Positions 11,860 to 23,700 of a stretch of 64,000 nt of DNA are shown piece by piece (the first letter of the stretch is position 1; the number at the start of each line of letters is the position of its first letter). This stretch comes from Antedon mediterranea. Taxonomy: Eukaryota > Echinodermata > Crinoidea > Comatulida > Antedonidae. Position numbers and translations under genes: made by a program. The stretch is from positions 33,117,648 to 33,181,647 of the forward strand of contig NC_092673.1 in assembly GCF_964355755.1 (NCBI RefSeq), written 5' to 3'. The notes under the pieces are model-generated. The model searched no databases. It worked only from the letters and a program-made list of their open reading frames with translations, and was not told the DNA's origin.

Positions 11860-14800
11860 ATGTGTTCAGCACGTGTTTTTGCTGTGGACGACTACGTTTT
11901 GTTTGGAATTGTACTATGCATATACCTTTTTTCTGGATATTATTTTGCACAGGCTAGAGGCCAGCCTCAGACTAGTGATGACTTTATGTTAGCAAGTGGT
12001 TCTTTAGGGGGCAAAGTGATATGTTTTTCTTTAGCTAGTTCAATGCTACCCGGCCTAGCTATTCTTATTTTACCTGTACAGCTCTATTATAAAGGCATTG
12101 TAATTGTATTAATATGTGTCGCCTATGCAGTTGGAATATGTGTTACTTGTTTGATTTATTTACCAATTTTCTCACATCTGAAAACTAGGAGTATATTCAG
12201 TGTAAGTGAAGATTTCATCTAAATATTCAATACTTTATCCAAAGAAGGGAAAATATTCTTTGTTCACCGTTTCACTATTATACTTCGTCCCGCCATTAGC
12301 CTGTGTGATCAAGGCAATCTAACTGGAGATCAAAGAGTTTATCTGTGGCTGCGACACGGTCAGCATGTCCCTTAACAACAGACATAAGATCGAATTACTG
12401 TTACGAGTTCCTATCTTGGGAAAGCGAGCTCAGTGTCCTGTTGTTAGATTGCCTTGCTTATAAATACAATATTGTATACTGTGTTATGTCATTTCAAGAC
12501 AAGTTTCTTAAAAGCTTAATCATTTGATCCACCGAAATTTATACTCAAGCATTTTTACCCTATTTATTATTTTATCTTTAGGTTAAAATTAAAAGTTTCA
12601 GGTTAAAATGTTGTATTATTAGAAAAATAATTGCAATAATATTTGATGATAACTCCACTTTTTCGACTGTGGTAAAGCTCTGTCACACTATCAACCTAGT
12701 TTGACAAACAAAGTTTAGGCCTAGTGATAATTTATACTCAAATATGGTAGTGATATGACATCATCATGTCCATTTATGGACACTAAATTTTAAATCGGGA
12801 GCTACCCTTTAAAATTGGAATTGCATGTTATCAATGTTGTTATTTAATTTTTAAAACGTTCAGGCATTTTTAGGAAATCCTTTAGTTTTAGATTTATTTC
12901 CAATGCCAGGTGCTAAAATGGTACAATATAGTATTTTCCCGGAGTTACACTTAAAATTATTTTTATTCTTACGTCATTTTTTGTACAGTTTCTAAAGGTT
13001 CGTTTTTCAAGACATACACAGCTTTTAGCAATGATAATTCACTGTCTGTATTTGGTAAGTAATACATTATGAATCCAATTGCATCATCGTCGTAAATTTT
13101 TTTACAGTGTTGCAAACATTGAATTGGACTTGTTAAAAAATATCCATGGTTAATGTTCACTGCGGAGTTAGAAGGTAGAATCAATTGTGAGTTTTTAATA
13201 AATAAAGAAAAGGCAAAACAAATGTGGTCAGATATGGACCGTAACAATTTAGCAAATTAACGTTTATAAAATTGATATTTAGGTAAAGTAAAATATAACT
13301 TTTTTTTTGATTGCCTGAAAGAGATAAAAAAAGTTATAAAATAAAGAATTCTGTGGTAGATTATACGTACATTGTTAAGGATTAAAAAACGTGTAAAGAG
13401 TGTATAACATAGAGGAAAATATATTTTTTTTCTTCTTTCCTTATACTATTATATATAAAATTCAATGGTGGGAGTGAGATATAAAATGTACTGAAAGTTA
13501 TTTAATGTCAATTATATTGTATTGTATCATTACATTACTCATGTGCAATGCATTGTAAACGAACATTTTATTGATGAAGAAATAAAAGTGGGTCAATCCT
13601 ACATAAGACAAAAAAAAAACATTGAATTGGTTGACCGTGATCGTAACTAGCATAATTTTGTTTTACTCTTTCAGATAACATTCTGTGTTTTGAATGCATA
13701 CGTTTCAATATCAGCACTCAGTAAAGGTAGGCTTGTCATCATTTCGGCCTTGTGACACCCATATTATAGTGAGACTTTTCCGTGAAACGAACGATAGGAA
13801 TGATATTTAACACTATATGGCCAACCAGGGAAGAGTGCAATTACAATTTAATTAAATGTAGTTTCTACTAATACTACCGTATTTAACGTTCTATTCTATC
13901 TTAGTATCCTTATAAATAATTATTATCTCTCTTATATAGCTACTGGTTTTCCGTTCCAAACGGTTGTCCTGATTGGAGGTGTCACAACGTTATACTCAAT
14001 ATTTGTAAGTGTCGATTTTGTTTCCAAGAGACATGCGTATTAAACAGCATAATTAAAAACAAGTAGCCTCAGTACAAGAAACCCCTATTCCTAGTGGGAA
14101 CTAGAATGCTATACGTTGTTGAAAAATAAAAAATGACGTCTGAAAAATATATCCCTTTTTATATTCAATTGAAGGGAGGTTTGCGAGCTGTGGTTTGGAA
14201 TCAAGTTTTTCAGTACTTCATTGTGTGTATCGGACTTACGGGATTCGTCATTAAGGGACTCGTACAACAAGGATTATCAATATTCACGTCATTCAGTAAT
14301 CTAGGTGACGCTAGTCAAAGGTATGACCACTAATATTTTTACTTTAAATGACACAATAGGCTTACAAATCGAATATTTTGTTTTCTCAAACACTGTAGTC
14401 TAAGTAGAACTCCACCTTTAAGGAACTCCGATTCCAGATACACTTGTCGCAGCCACAGAAAAAAATTTGATCTCCGCTCTGCCCTTTTAGCTTGATGGTG
14501 TTAGGGTAGAATAACTTGCGATGGTTGGTTACACTGGTAGCGTTTACACTAATCTATCATTGCTCTTTAAAAAACTTATTATGATATAATACCTCTTTCA
14601 CACCAAAACACTGATGTCTCTGGAGTTTTGCTTTTGGTGTGAAAGGGGTATAATATGCATTATGTTCTACTTTCTTTAGCTTAATTGTTCCAACATGGTA
14701 TACTACAGTGACGTTGATAATAGGTGGATCTATCCATGTTGTATCTGTAATAGCTGTTAATCAATCGTACATACAACGCGCTCTCGCGCTCAAACCAAAT

Positions 14801-17800
14801 AAACGAAAACGGTAAGTGTAAACTTGTAAAAAAGTGTAATGTTCCCAAATATGGTAGTGATATGCTTAAATATGGTAGTGATATGACATCATCATGGCCG
14901 TATGGGCACATCACATTCTTTTTGTCACATAAAGTATGGTATGTAGTGTATCCAGATCTTTAGTTTTGAACTTCTATGCACATTTATATGAACAGTGCCA
15001 AGATATATATGTCTGCATATTGCTGTCTCCCAACCACCCCCAGGGTGGACATAGAAAATGTATATTTATTATCCATTTATGAGCAAATTGCGACGTCTTC
15101 ACGTCATACCATGAACTGGTTTTCGATCCGTTCTCTACAGTAGAACACAGCGTAAGGAAGTAACCGCAGTGCAAGTAATTCGACCAATCACGATGCGATA
15201 GAGAAACTGTCGATTCTGATTGGTCAACAGTGATTAAGTTCACTTAGGTTGACCCTGGTCTCCCCAATTTCTTTTTGTTGTTGTTATGTATAGTATTTGA
15301 AATAGACCGAATAATGATGAAATGAAATGAAATGAAACTCACTTACGTTGTGCTTACGCCCCTGTGTTCCTTCCAACAAGTGGAAAGCAAGTAGGCCTAC
15401 TTACACAAACACAGGCATGATTATTTTTTTATAGATAATTTTACTGATGGCGTACACTGGTTTATCGTTATTTATCCTACAGGTTGTTCTTAAGTAGTTT
15501 GATTGCACTGTCGGTGACGTTTTTACTTTTGTTCATGTCAGCGCTAGTTATAAATGCTACAAGTAAGGATTGTTCTTATGAATATCCAAGCATGCCGTTT
15601 TTGCAGGTAATCTTTATTATTATTACCACCGATATAAAAATTTTGACAATTATACAACTATAATAAATTTAAATTTATATAACAAATCAATTACTATAAA
15701 AGGCAGGTAATCATTATTATTATTACCACCGATATAAACATTTAGACAATAACAACTAATAAATTTAGATTTATATAACAAATCAATTACTATAAAACGC
15801 AAGTTGATGTGTTTGTTGAGTAAAATTCAGTCATTTAGTTTGATTCGTGAATCTTGCACGCACGTTACGTAAGAACTTATGGGCTTGAATTGAGTAATAA
15901 AGTGACCCTGCAGTTATACTTCATTTATTTGAAAATGTATTGATTAAATTCTGTGTTATGGTTGGTTATTTTATAGATACTGCCATACACAGTAACCCAT
16001 GGCTTGAAACATCATCCTGGGATGCCTGGTTTCTTCTTGGCTGTCATTTTCAGTTCGTCAATGAGGTACACATTATTCAAGAGAACACACGAGGCGCATC
16101 ACATTCATACATAATAATAAATAATAATAATAATAAGATTTATAGAGCGCGCATATCCACAAAGTGCTCAAGGCGCTTGCTTCACGTTTGTATCAAACTC
16201 TAGGAGTCATTTCGACTAGAACGCATGAAGCGCAACATGTCATCAAGGAAGCTTAATGTTTTACGTTTAAATTAACGCTTAGGGCTCGTTCTGACTAGAA
16301 CACATGAGACGCATCACGCATACGTCACGTCATACAGCTTGTTTCATTTCGTCTATCTGGAACACATGAGATTCTCCAATACATCACACAGCGTGTTTCT
16401 TTTTCAACGCTTAGGACGACTCATTTCAAACCATGAGACGCGTCACGAATTTCCCGTCACGTACACGTCAGGGAGAGAGCTTGTTTCACGTTTACATCAA
16501 CACTTCTCATTCAGACTAGAACACATGAGACGCGTCACGTATACGTCACAGTGCTTGTTTACCATTTGCATCAACGCTTTAATATTCATTTCGACTACTA
16601 TCTAGAGCACATGAGACGCTCGAATGCATCACACAGCGTGCTTCTTTATCAACGCTTAGGACGACTCATTCTAACACATGAGATGCTCGAATACATCACA
16701 AAACGCGTGTTTTTTTTATCAACGCTTAGGACGACTCATTCCAACGCATGAGACGCGTCACTTACACGTCACCGAGCTTGTTTCACGTATTGTGTTCAGA
16801 CTAGAACACATGAGACGCGTCACTCATACGTCACAGAGCTTGTTTACCATTTTGCATCAACGCTATAATATTCATTTCGACTATCACATGAGACGCTCGA
16901 ATGCATCACACCCAGCGTGTTTCACACCAACATTTGGACTCATTCCGTCACACACATCACAGAGCTTTCACTTTTTTAACTACTGTATTTTGAAAAGTGT
17001 TATTTTTAGCTTTACAGCATCGGCCGTGCATTCAATGTCAACGGTTTTAGGTGAAGACGTTATTAAGACTACGTTTAGCAAAATACGGGATTCTGTGTAT
17101 CTTAAGTTGCTTAAAGTTACGGGTAAGTGATTTGAAAAGGTCTTCATCAGTGGCAAAATCATGTTTTAATGTGCCAAGCGTGAAAAATAAAACATACTGC
17201 ATATCAATTACAGGGCCTAAGTTAAAGGCATGCTTTGGTTAACTATAGTGGATGATATCAACCATTCAGCCATTTTTAAATTAAAATTCCTTTTTTTCAG
17301 TTGTCTGTTTTGGTCTCACTGTAACCTTTGTTCCGTTGATCATGAATGGTAACCAGGCTGAGCAAGTAAGTAGGCATATGGTTAACATTTAATAATGTAC
17401 TCCTAGTAGTTAAGTTGTATCGTCGTTGTTACAATAAATCACAGAAGCTTAAGTTTAATTTTGAAAAAAACGTCGTCTATTTTATTGGCGTCACCAACTT
17501 TCTTGCGACAAGTCACTCTTCTCATTATTTTATCACAACCATATGCAATCCAAGTAATTTATTATTTCTATAACATTAATTATTTTATTGTCACCGAATT
17601 ATTTTTCTCTACCAGTTAGCATTAAGTATTCCTGGCTTGCTTGGTGGACCTCTTCTTGGGTTGTTTACACTGGGTATTTTCTTCTCTCGAGTAGACGGTG
17701 TGGTAGGTTTAAACTCTTTTCGCATACAATAAACATCTAAAGGCCAATTTACACAGACGAGCGGTAACGGTAATAAAAAAATAGAATCTGTTATTCCTTA

Positions 17801-19820
17801 TGACCAATTACACAATTAAAGCGCGGAGCAGACGGACGGTTTCCGCTTAGGATAGATACAAATTCTACGTGGGACAACCTACACAGTTTTCGGCTTACCG
17901 TTACCGCGCTCGTCTGTGTAAATTGGCCGTTACGCGCACGTTTCAAATAAACGCTGAATACATTCGCACAAAAAAATAAAAGATAATTGATATTCAGTTA
18001 TTTTTATATCTAGGCAGCATCTGTTGGTTGTGTATTCTCCATTGCTGTCAACATCTGGAGTTACATATACGGTAGCAAGATGGATGTTAACACCCTGCCT
18101 CACCTACAACTTGGAGGCTGCAACAGCACTAGAAATGGCACCTTAATATACGCACGAGGCGTTTCTGATGATACGTAGGTATAGATCAGAATGGGAAACC
18201 CCAAAACTAATTTACTAATTAGTAAGAGAAAGAAAGGCTATAATTATTTGACTTTTCATTGTATCTTTAGTTTACCGTTTTTTAAAAAGTCGAGAATCCT
18301 CAGATACACTGCGTCATTTTTACCTCCATGCTTTGGGCATGCGCGTTCAAACGGTGATAAGTATTATAGTAATACACCTTTTTTACGCGCGCGTACACAA
18401 CGTATTTATGATACAGGTTATACTTTCAGGAAAGAAGACCATATTTGGCACTTGTTGTTTTCGTACACTTGGTATGCTTTCTCAGGTTTTGTAGTAGCTG
18501 TAGCCATGGGTATGACAACGGGACTCGTTAGGGGTAAGATCACAAGTAACTCACTTTCGCCTTTCTCTCAAACCATGTTTTTCATACCACCGTTCTCTGA
18601 TCCCATTTTAAATTTGTTTCGATTGACGCATTGATTCCTTGTCACAGGATGTCGTCCACATAAGAATTCAGAATCCTCGTTTTTCAAGTCGATATCTCCG
18701 TCTCGTTCTTGTATTTGTTTCGGTAAAAAAAGATTCAGAAATCACGATACAAATCTTGATAATGATGATTATGATTACTATGGTGGTGATGATGACGACG
18801 ATAGCGAAGGCGGAAGAAACCATAGGGTAAGTACGACGTTCGAAGAATTATCAATCGTTAACGGGTTGTAAACAACGACAATACTAGTTTGTATTTGTTT
18901 GTTATTTTTTTTAGGAATTCCATGAACTAGAGCTGTACCACCGGTCGCCATTCCGTGGTTCGAATTCGCGATGGCTTACCGAAGGAAATAGATTTTACAA
19001 ACAGGACAGTACTGAAGGAGCGGCGGCGCGAATTGAGCAGCGACGCCCTTTCATTGGACTCCGGTCCTCGTCTATGGCAAGCAGCACAGATTCGGCGTAC
19101 GCAACCGTGCGTGGCTTTGATCTTATCAACCAAATAGCGCAAATACACGAGTTGGAGAACTATGAAGAAGAAGCTATCAACCGAAGTGCTCATACTGAGC
19201 ACGTTCAAGAAGACATTGGCAGCAAGATGCAGTCTGTTGGAAGGTTTAATGTCGCTAAAGTTCCTTTAAAAGAGTCTTCTACACAAAACACCAGTTCTCT
19301 TGATGAACCAAGTACAAGTAAGCGTGGCAGATTTACAGTAACCCCATTGAAAGAGAAGACGACTGAAGCCATCACTACTTCAACAGAACATCATAAAAAT
19401 CCGACACGCTCGGTTAACCCAAAAGAAACTCATTGCGAACGAACTGCGCGCGAAATTATTTCTTATGACAATGACCACCAGCAGACTATTAAAAATAACA
19501 GATTCCAAGTGTCTAAAAGCAGTTTGAATGCAATACTATCATCAGAAACAAATTTAGAAGAAAAACCTTCCAATGCGGTTGACGAAGTTTACAAAGGCAA
19601 TAAAAAATCGTCTTCCGCAGACGATCCACGCTCACCAGATCACAAAGGACGCTTTTTGATAAGTAAGTGTAATCAAAGTGCAGCCCAGTTACCGATTGTG
19701 AAATTGTTCAGTCCAAATAGATCATCGTTTGTTGCTCCAGATATTGGAACTGATTTGCTTCTAGAAATTGACAACGAATTATTTAGTAGAGACCAGGCTT
19801 ACTTGGAAACTGAATTATAG
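11860..19820 (+). CDS. SLC5-family sodium-coupled monocarboxylate-type transporter (SMCT/SLC5A8-12-like) with long RFxV-rich tail
   Basis: Fifteen exons join in frame to 876 residues: 11860-12201, 12989-13054, 13675-13726, 13940-14004, 14175-14320, 14680-14811, 15483-15606, 15977-16065, 17010-17122, 17301-17365, 17616-17702, 18014-18174, 18430-18533, 18648-18826, 18915-19820. Residues 1-535 follow the SLC5A8 fold: an N-terminal helix (DYVLFGIVLCIY), ATGF, GGLRAVVWNQVFQ, VNQSYIQR, HPGMPGFFLAVIFSSSM and GLLGGPLLGLFTLGIF, with the last helix around LLFSYTWYAFSGFVV. SMCT proteins couple sodium to lactate, pyruvate or other monocarboxylates at the plasma membrane; the substrate here is inferred from family. 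SLC5A8 has about 610 residues. This protein adds a cytoplasmic tail of about 320 residues: an acidic stretch encoded by exon 14, then RFNV (685-688), RFTV (714-717), RFQV (771-774) and RFLI (821-824). Exon 2 is short and was found by its splice sites and resemblance. Whether the tail exon always joins this transporter is inferred from phase and frame. Confidence 0.88.
12310..12456. repeat. Hairpin element with CAAGGCAATCTAAC arms
   Basis: The 14-bp word CAAGGCAATCTAAC at 12310 is perfectly repeated in inverse at 12443-12456. The interior word CTGTGGCTGCGACA recurs inverted near 14447. Intron 1 of the SLC5-type gene; probably a small non-autonomous element. Confidence 0.6.
12670..12800. mobile_element. 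MITE, CTTAAGCTCTGTC family, copy 2 (decayed)
   Basis: AAAGCTCTGTCACACTATCAA opens the copy. ATATGGTAGTGATATGACATC lies inside, as in the other members. The right end is eroded. In intron 1 of the SLC5-type gene. Confidence 0.6.
14585..14655. repeat. Short inverted-repeat element, TTTCACACC arms
   Basis: TATAATACCTCTTTCACACC at 14585 is answered by GGTGTGAAAGGGGTATAATA at about 14635-14655, one mismatch per arm, loop about 25 bases. SLC5-type intron 5, close to the acceptor of exon 6 at 14680. Confidence 0.65.
14845..14955. mobile_element. MITE, CTTAAGCTCTGTC family, copy 3 (decayed)
   Basis: AAATATGGTAGTGATATG occurs twice in succession, followed by ACATCATCATGGCC, GGGCACATCACAT and TTTTTGTCACATAAAG, in the family order. 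Outer ends are damaged. SLC5-type intron 6. Confidence 0.55.
15603..15800. repeat. 100-bp tandem duplication spanning a splice donor
   Basis: GCAGGTAATC and about 90 following bases occur at 15603 and again at 15703 with a few substitutions. The first copy contains the real exon 7 donor of the SLC5-type gene (exon end 15606). The second carries the same CAG/GTAAT string 100 bp downstream as a potential cryptic donor. Confidence 0.8.
16111..16178. repeat. (ATA)n plus short SINE-like tail
   Basis: An ATA/AAT run leads into ATTTATAGAGCGCGCATATC and CACAAAGTGCTCAAGGCGCTT. This is a recurrent short interspersed motif whose words AGTGCTCAAGGCGCTT I associate with invertebrate repeats. SLC5-type intron 8. 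Confidence 0.5.
16200..16965. repeat. Degenerate minisatellite in SLC5-type intron 8
   Basis: Repeating words ACACATGAGACGC, GCGTCACGTATACGTCAC, GAGCTTGTTT and CATCAACGCTTAGGACGACT recur in varied order every 60-130 bp. The long open frames crossing it are repeat translations with no family resemblance. The true exon 9 starts at 17010, just after the array. Confidence 0.8.
17742..17928. mobile_element. MITE with GGCCAATTTACACAGACGAG ends
   Basis: GGCCAATTTACACAGACGAG with GTAACGGTAA at the left is inverted at 17895-17928 as TTACCGTTACCGC then GCTCGTCTGTGTAAATTGGCC. The whole element is under 190 bp with no frame. It sits between SLC5-type exons 11 and 12. Confidence 0.8.
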
Positions 19821-20430
19821 TTATTCAAAGCAAAAACATTTGCTGACGAAGATGCTGATGAGCTGAAGAGAACACTAATTTACACACACATGGTGGGACC
19901 GACCGTGTCTATAGAAAACTTTAATTTATACGCACAGTTAACTGTACCAATAGCCTCGTATAATCTGACACTGTAGGCTGATTCCAGTACAGTTTTCCGA
20001 TTTTCATATTTATACTTTTGCTGAAAGTCACCCAACACACACAAAATGACACGTCGCGTATCGTCATACATACAATACTTTTAATAATATTGTTTATATA
20101 TTGGTTCAATTAGGTATTTGTAAATAAATATTATCACACCTTGACAATTGATAAATAATATCAGGGATCCCTGATAATATATACGGTAGTCTCAAAGTTT
20201 GAGAATCTAAAATATGGATTTTTGTACAGTTACAGATTTTTAACCTACTGTATATGGGTAATAATAAAATATATTAATACCGTACTCTACTTGATCTGCG
20301 TACAATCAAAAGGGCAAAAATCGCTTCCCCCCCCCCCTCCCCACCAAATGAACTACTGGCCAATCATAAAACGCCAACCAATCATACAGTATACAGTAGG
20401 CCCATCTTTCCAATTACTCTCTTTACCAAA

Positions 20431-20567
20431 GGGAAGCGAGAACTAAGATCTAGTCATGGTGCTACTGGACATTCCAAGGAGCAAACATAGTTGGGGAGAT
20501 CGGACTTTCAGTGTTGCTGGACCTAGGCTTGAGCAATGAATGTTGGAATGGCGCTATATAAATCGAA

Positions 20568-20602
<35 letters not shown>
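20431..20602 (+). mobile_element. 3' end of a non-LTR retrotransposon with (GATT)n tail
   Basis: It shares GAACTAAGATCTAGTCAT, CTACTGGACATTC, GCAAACATAGTTGGGGAGAT and CGGACTTTCAGT with the longer copy at 28458-28872. It ends TGGAATGGCGCTATATAAAT followed by (GATT)n. The matching part looks like the C-terminus of a LINE reverse transcriptase. It lies between the SLC5-type gene and DPP7; apart from it, 19821-20711 shows nothing else recognisable. Confidence 0.7.
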
Positions 20603-20603
<1 letters not shown>

Positions 20604-20711
20604 GGAACATTATTTCAAAATAGGTGGCGCTCTGCCTTTTTAATTTTTTTTTCTCCAGATATCGAGTCACGTGAAATACATCTGTTTTGTCAGGTGATAA
20701 AACAAACAAAA

Positions 20712-23700
20712 ATGAAACCGATAACATTTATCATTTATATTGCTTTTTATGCAATAGAAAGCCATGCATACGATTACGATACGAAGTACTATGATCAAAC
20801 TATAGATCATTTCAACTTTGCTAGTTATGGAAGTCAAACTTTTAAACAGAAATACCTGTATAATGGTAAGTTTATCTCTAGGGCCTTTTAGTTAGGCCTA
20901 GCCTAGTCAGCCTGACTGACTCGTGACTGCTGGCTGAGACCATGGAGTAAGGTTAAACCATGGAGGTATATACCTCCATGGTTAAACCTACTAGGGTGAT
21001 AGTACTAGGCCTACACTTAACACTATATTGCATGCTAGACAAGGCAGGTGATGTACGGTTGTAGGACCGGTCTATTTTATTTATGGCCTAGCTAGCTAAG
21101 CCTAGGCCTATATCATATGTTGATTTCAGGTAATATTATATGTGAATAATGATTAATGAACAAATAATAAATAAAGATACATTTTTATTTTTAAAGCTTT
21201 TTATATATAATTGAATTAGTTGTTTATTCCTACAGCAGAATAGACACATGTTTGCAGTTTTATATTGTTTCAATTTCAACTCATAAGTCATTTATTATTC
21301 TTTTTTTACAGATACATATTGGGATCGTAGTAATGGACCAATATTCTTTTACACTGGAAATGAGGGACCTATTGAGGGCTTTCTGCAGAACTCTGGACTT
21401 GTCTACGACCTTGCAGTCCAATCAAAAGCCCTCATAGTATTTGCGGAACATGTTAGTGCTAAAAACATTCTTCAACAACATCTCCTTTTTTTTGCGGCAT
21501 TCATGTTTTGTAAAAAAAAAATATAAAAAAAAAAATATAAAAATGAAAAAAGGTGTATAAATAATTAAACCCTATAAACTTTTGTATCAGACCTCCCAAC
21601 TCTCTGATTTTTTTGAAAAAACATCCTGATAATGAATAAATGTATTACGCTACCTAGAGGCTTTAGTTTGTTAACTACAGAACTTGCATATCCAGTGTTT
21701 ACTGTAGATACTGATGCCTTAATAGCGCACCCCTTAAATTTTTATATGTTTTTAACTTTTTAAAGTGCTATCTCTTTTTTGACCATGCTTTCATTATAAT
21801 TATTCTCCGATATTTCACTTTTCCAAGATAGGACCTCGGTATACTACTTAAAAACAAGCAGGATTGAATAAGTTATAAACAAAATTGCCACTGTAATAAT
21901 GCACTTGTCAATTGTATGACTCACTATACGACCCCCGGGAGAGGTGCGTCATTTACAAATAATTACTGACGCAGGGGTGCGTCAAAAAACCTAGATGGTA
22001 CGTCACATCAATGAACAAGGTGTGTCAATGTCCGTCACTTTACCACTCACCATATCATAAACAACATGGTCACAGTGCGTCAGAATGGGTGCGTCATGGT
22101 CACCTAAAGGTAAGTCACCTTTTTGACGCACGGGTGCGTCATGGTATTCAAAAGTATGACGTATAGTATAGTATAGTGGGTCATACAATTGACAAGTGCA
22201 TAATACCATTCATAGTATACATTATTTTATCTGTATTATTACTGTTGCTGGGGGATTTGCTATTTGTCTGTTAACATGTAAAGAATTTTCTTTATTGTAG
22301 AGATTTTATGGGTCGTCACTGCCTTTTGGAAAGGACTCGTTCACACCAGAGAAAATCAGTTTATTGACGTTGGAACAAGCGATGGCTGACTACGCCATTA
22401 TGATCAAACATTTAAAAGAAGATTTATCGGTTCAGAATACACAGGTCATTGCATTTGGCGGAAGGTATAAAGTATAAAGATATGCTGCATGAAACTTACA
22501 TTCTCTGCACCATTTTTCATAACAAATTTACCACCTAATAAAATGTATTGACCAACAAGGTAATTCATTAGTCAATAATGTAATCAATAGTTGAGTCTTT
22601 GATATATGATGACCTCTGACCCAAGTCCTATGTGTATTGTGTTGTTGGTTGTTGTCTAGATATAAAATCCGCCAAAAAGTGATGTTGTGTAATCCAGTAT
22701 TAAAAGTCTTCACATGGGATAATGATAATATTATATTATAAATGTTACTAAAGTGTGTTTTAATTAGTTAAATATTTGTAATGAATTATTATCATAGTTA
22801 TTGATATGTTATTTTCTTTTGTCTGCAGCTATGGAGGAATGCTAGCTGCTTACATGAGATTCAAATACCCAAATGTAATAGATGGAGCATTAGCAGCAAG
22901 TGCTCCTATTTATCTGATTGCTGGCAAGGGAGATCGAACTGAGTTCTTTGCAGATGTGACAAAGGTAGTAACATTACATCTAGACCAACTGTTGGGCTCT
23001 GTCGGCACTCTCAAACTTTATGTGATGTGCCCATATATGGACATGATGATGTCATATCACTGCCATATTTGGGCACATCACACTTTTGATAGTGTGGACA
23101 GAGCTTTAAACATTTAATTAAGACTCAAATGTTTTGATGAAGTATTACTGTACTCCGATGTTGTATAAGCCTGCTGCTTACTTTGAAGGTAATTTAGAAA
23201 AAGAAAAAAAAATATTTTTTACTATTGTTGCTTATGTTTTCTGTTTAGTCTGTGCTGTATTTTTTTTTTATACCATACATAAGCCCACTACTTTAAAGTG
23301 AGCTTATACTGGAATGTGTACAGCACTAACTATCTAGTATATCATTTCTACATATCTATCTAATGTTTTTTTTGTACAGGACTTTGAGAAGGCTGACCCA
23401 ATGTGTCCTAAAACAGTCATGACTGCTTTTAGTAAGCTGGATAGTCTTGTGCAAATGGGTGATCAAGGTATGTACAAATTAACTATGAAATGGTGAAATA
23501 TAAACATATATTATATATAGCCTATATGTAAAAATGTGAATGTGATTGGTCGAAATGGCATCACATGACTATTGTTTCGAGGATCGTAAACGTTATTGAT
23601 CCCCAATGTCATTTGAAGTAATTTTCGTATCCCTGTCATTAGACTTACAAAATCCACTGAAATCCTGAGGACCCAGTCATTTTCGTGCAGCAACTCACTC

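Noticed and set aside
12583-12610. Micro-exon between AG and GT near 12590 in SLC5-type intron 1
   Set aside because: No family resemblance, and exon 12989-13054 supplies the expected segment with correct phase.
16339-17130. Several overlapping + frames of 66-150 residues
   Set aside because: They cross the intron 8 minisatellite of the SLC5-type gene and read repeated words. Only 17010-17122 is an exon, in its own frame.
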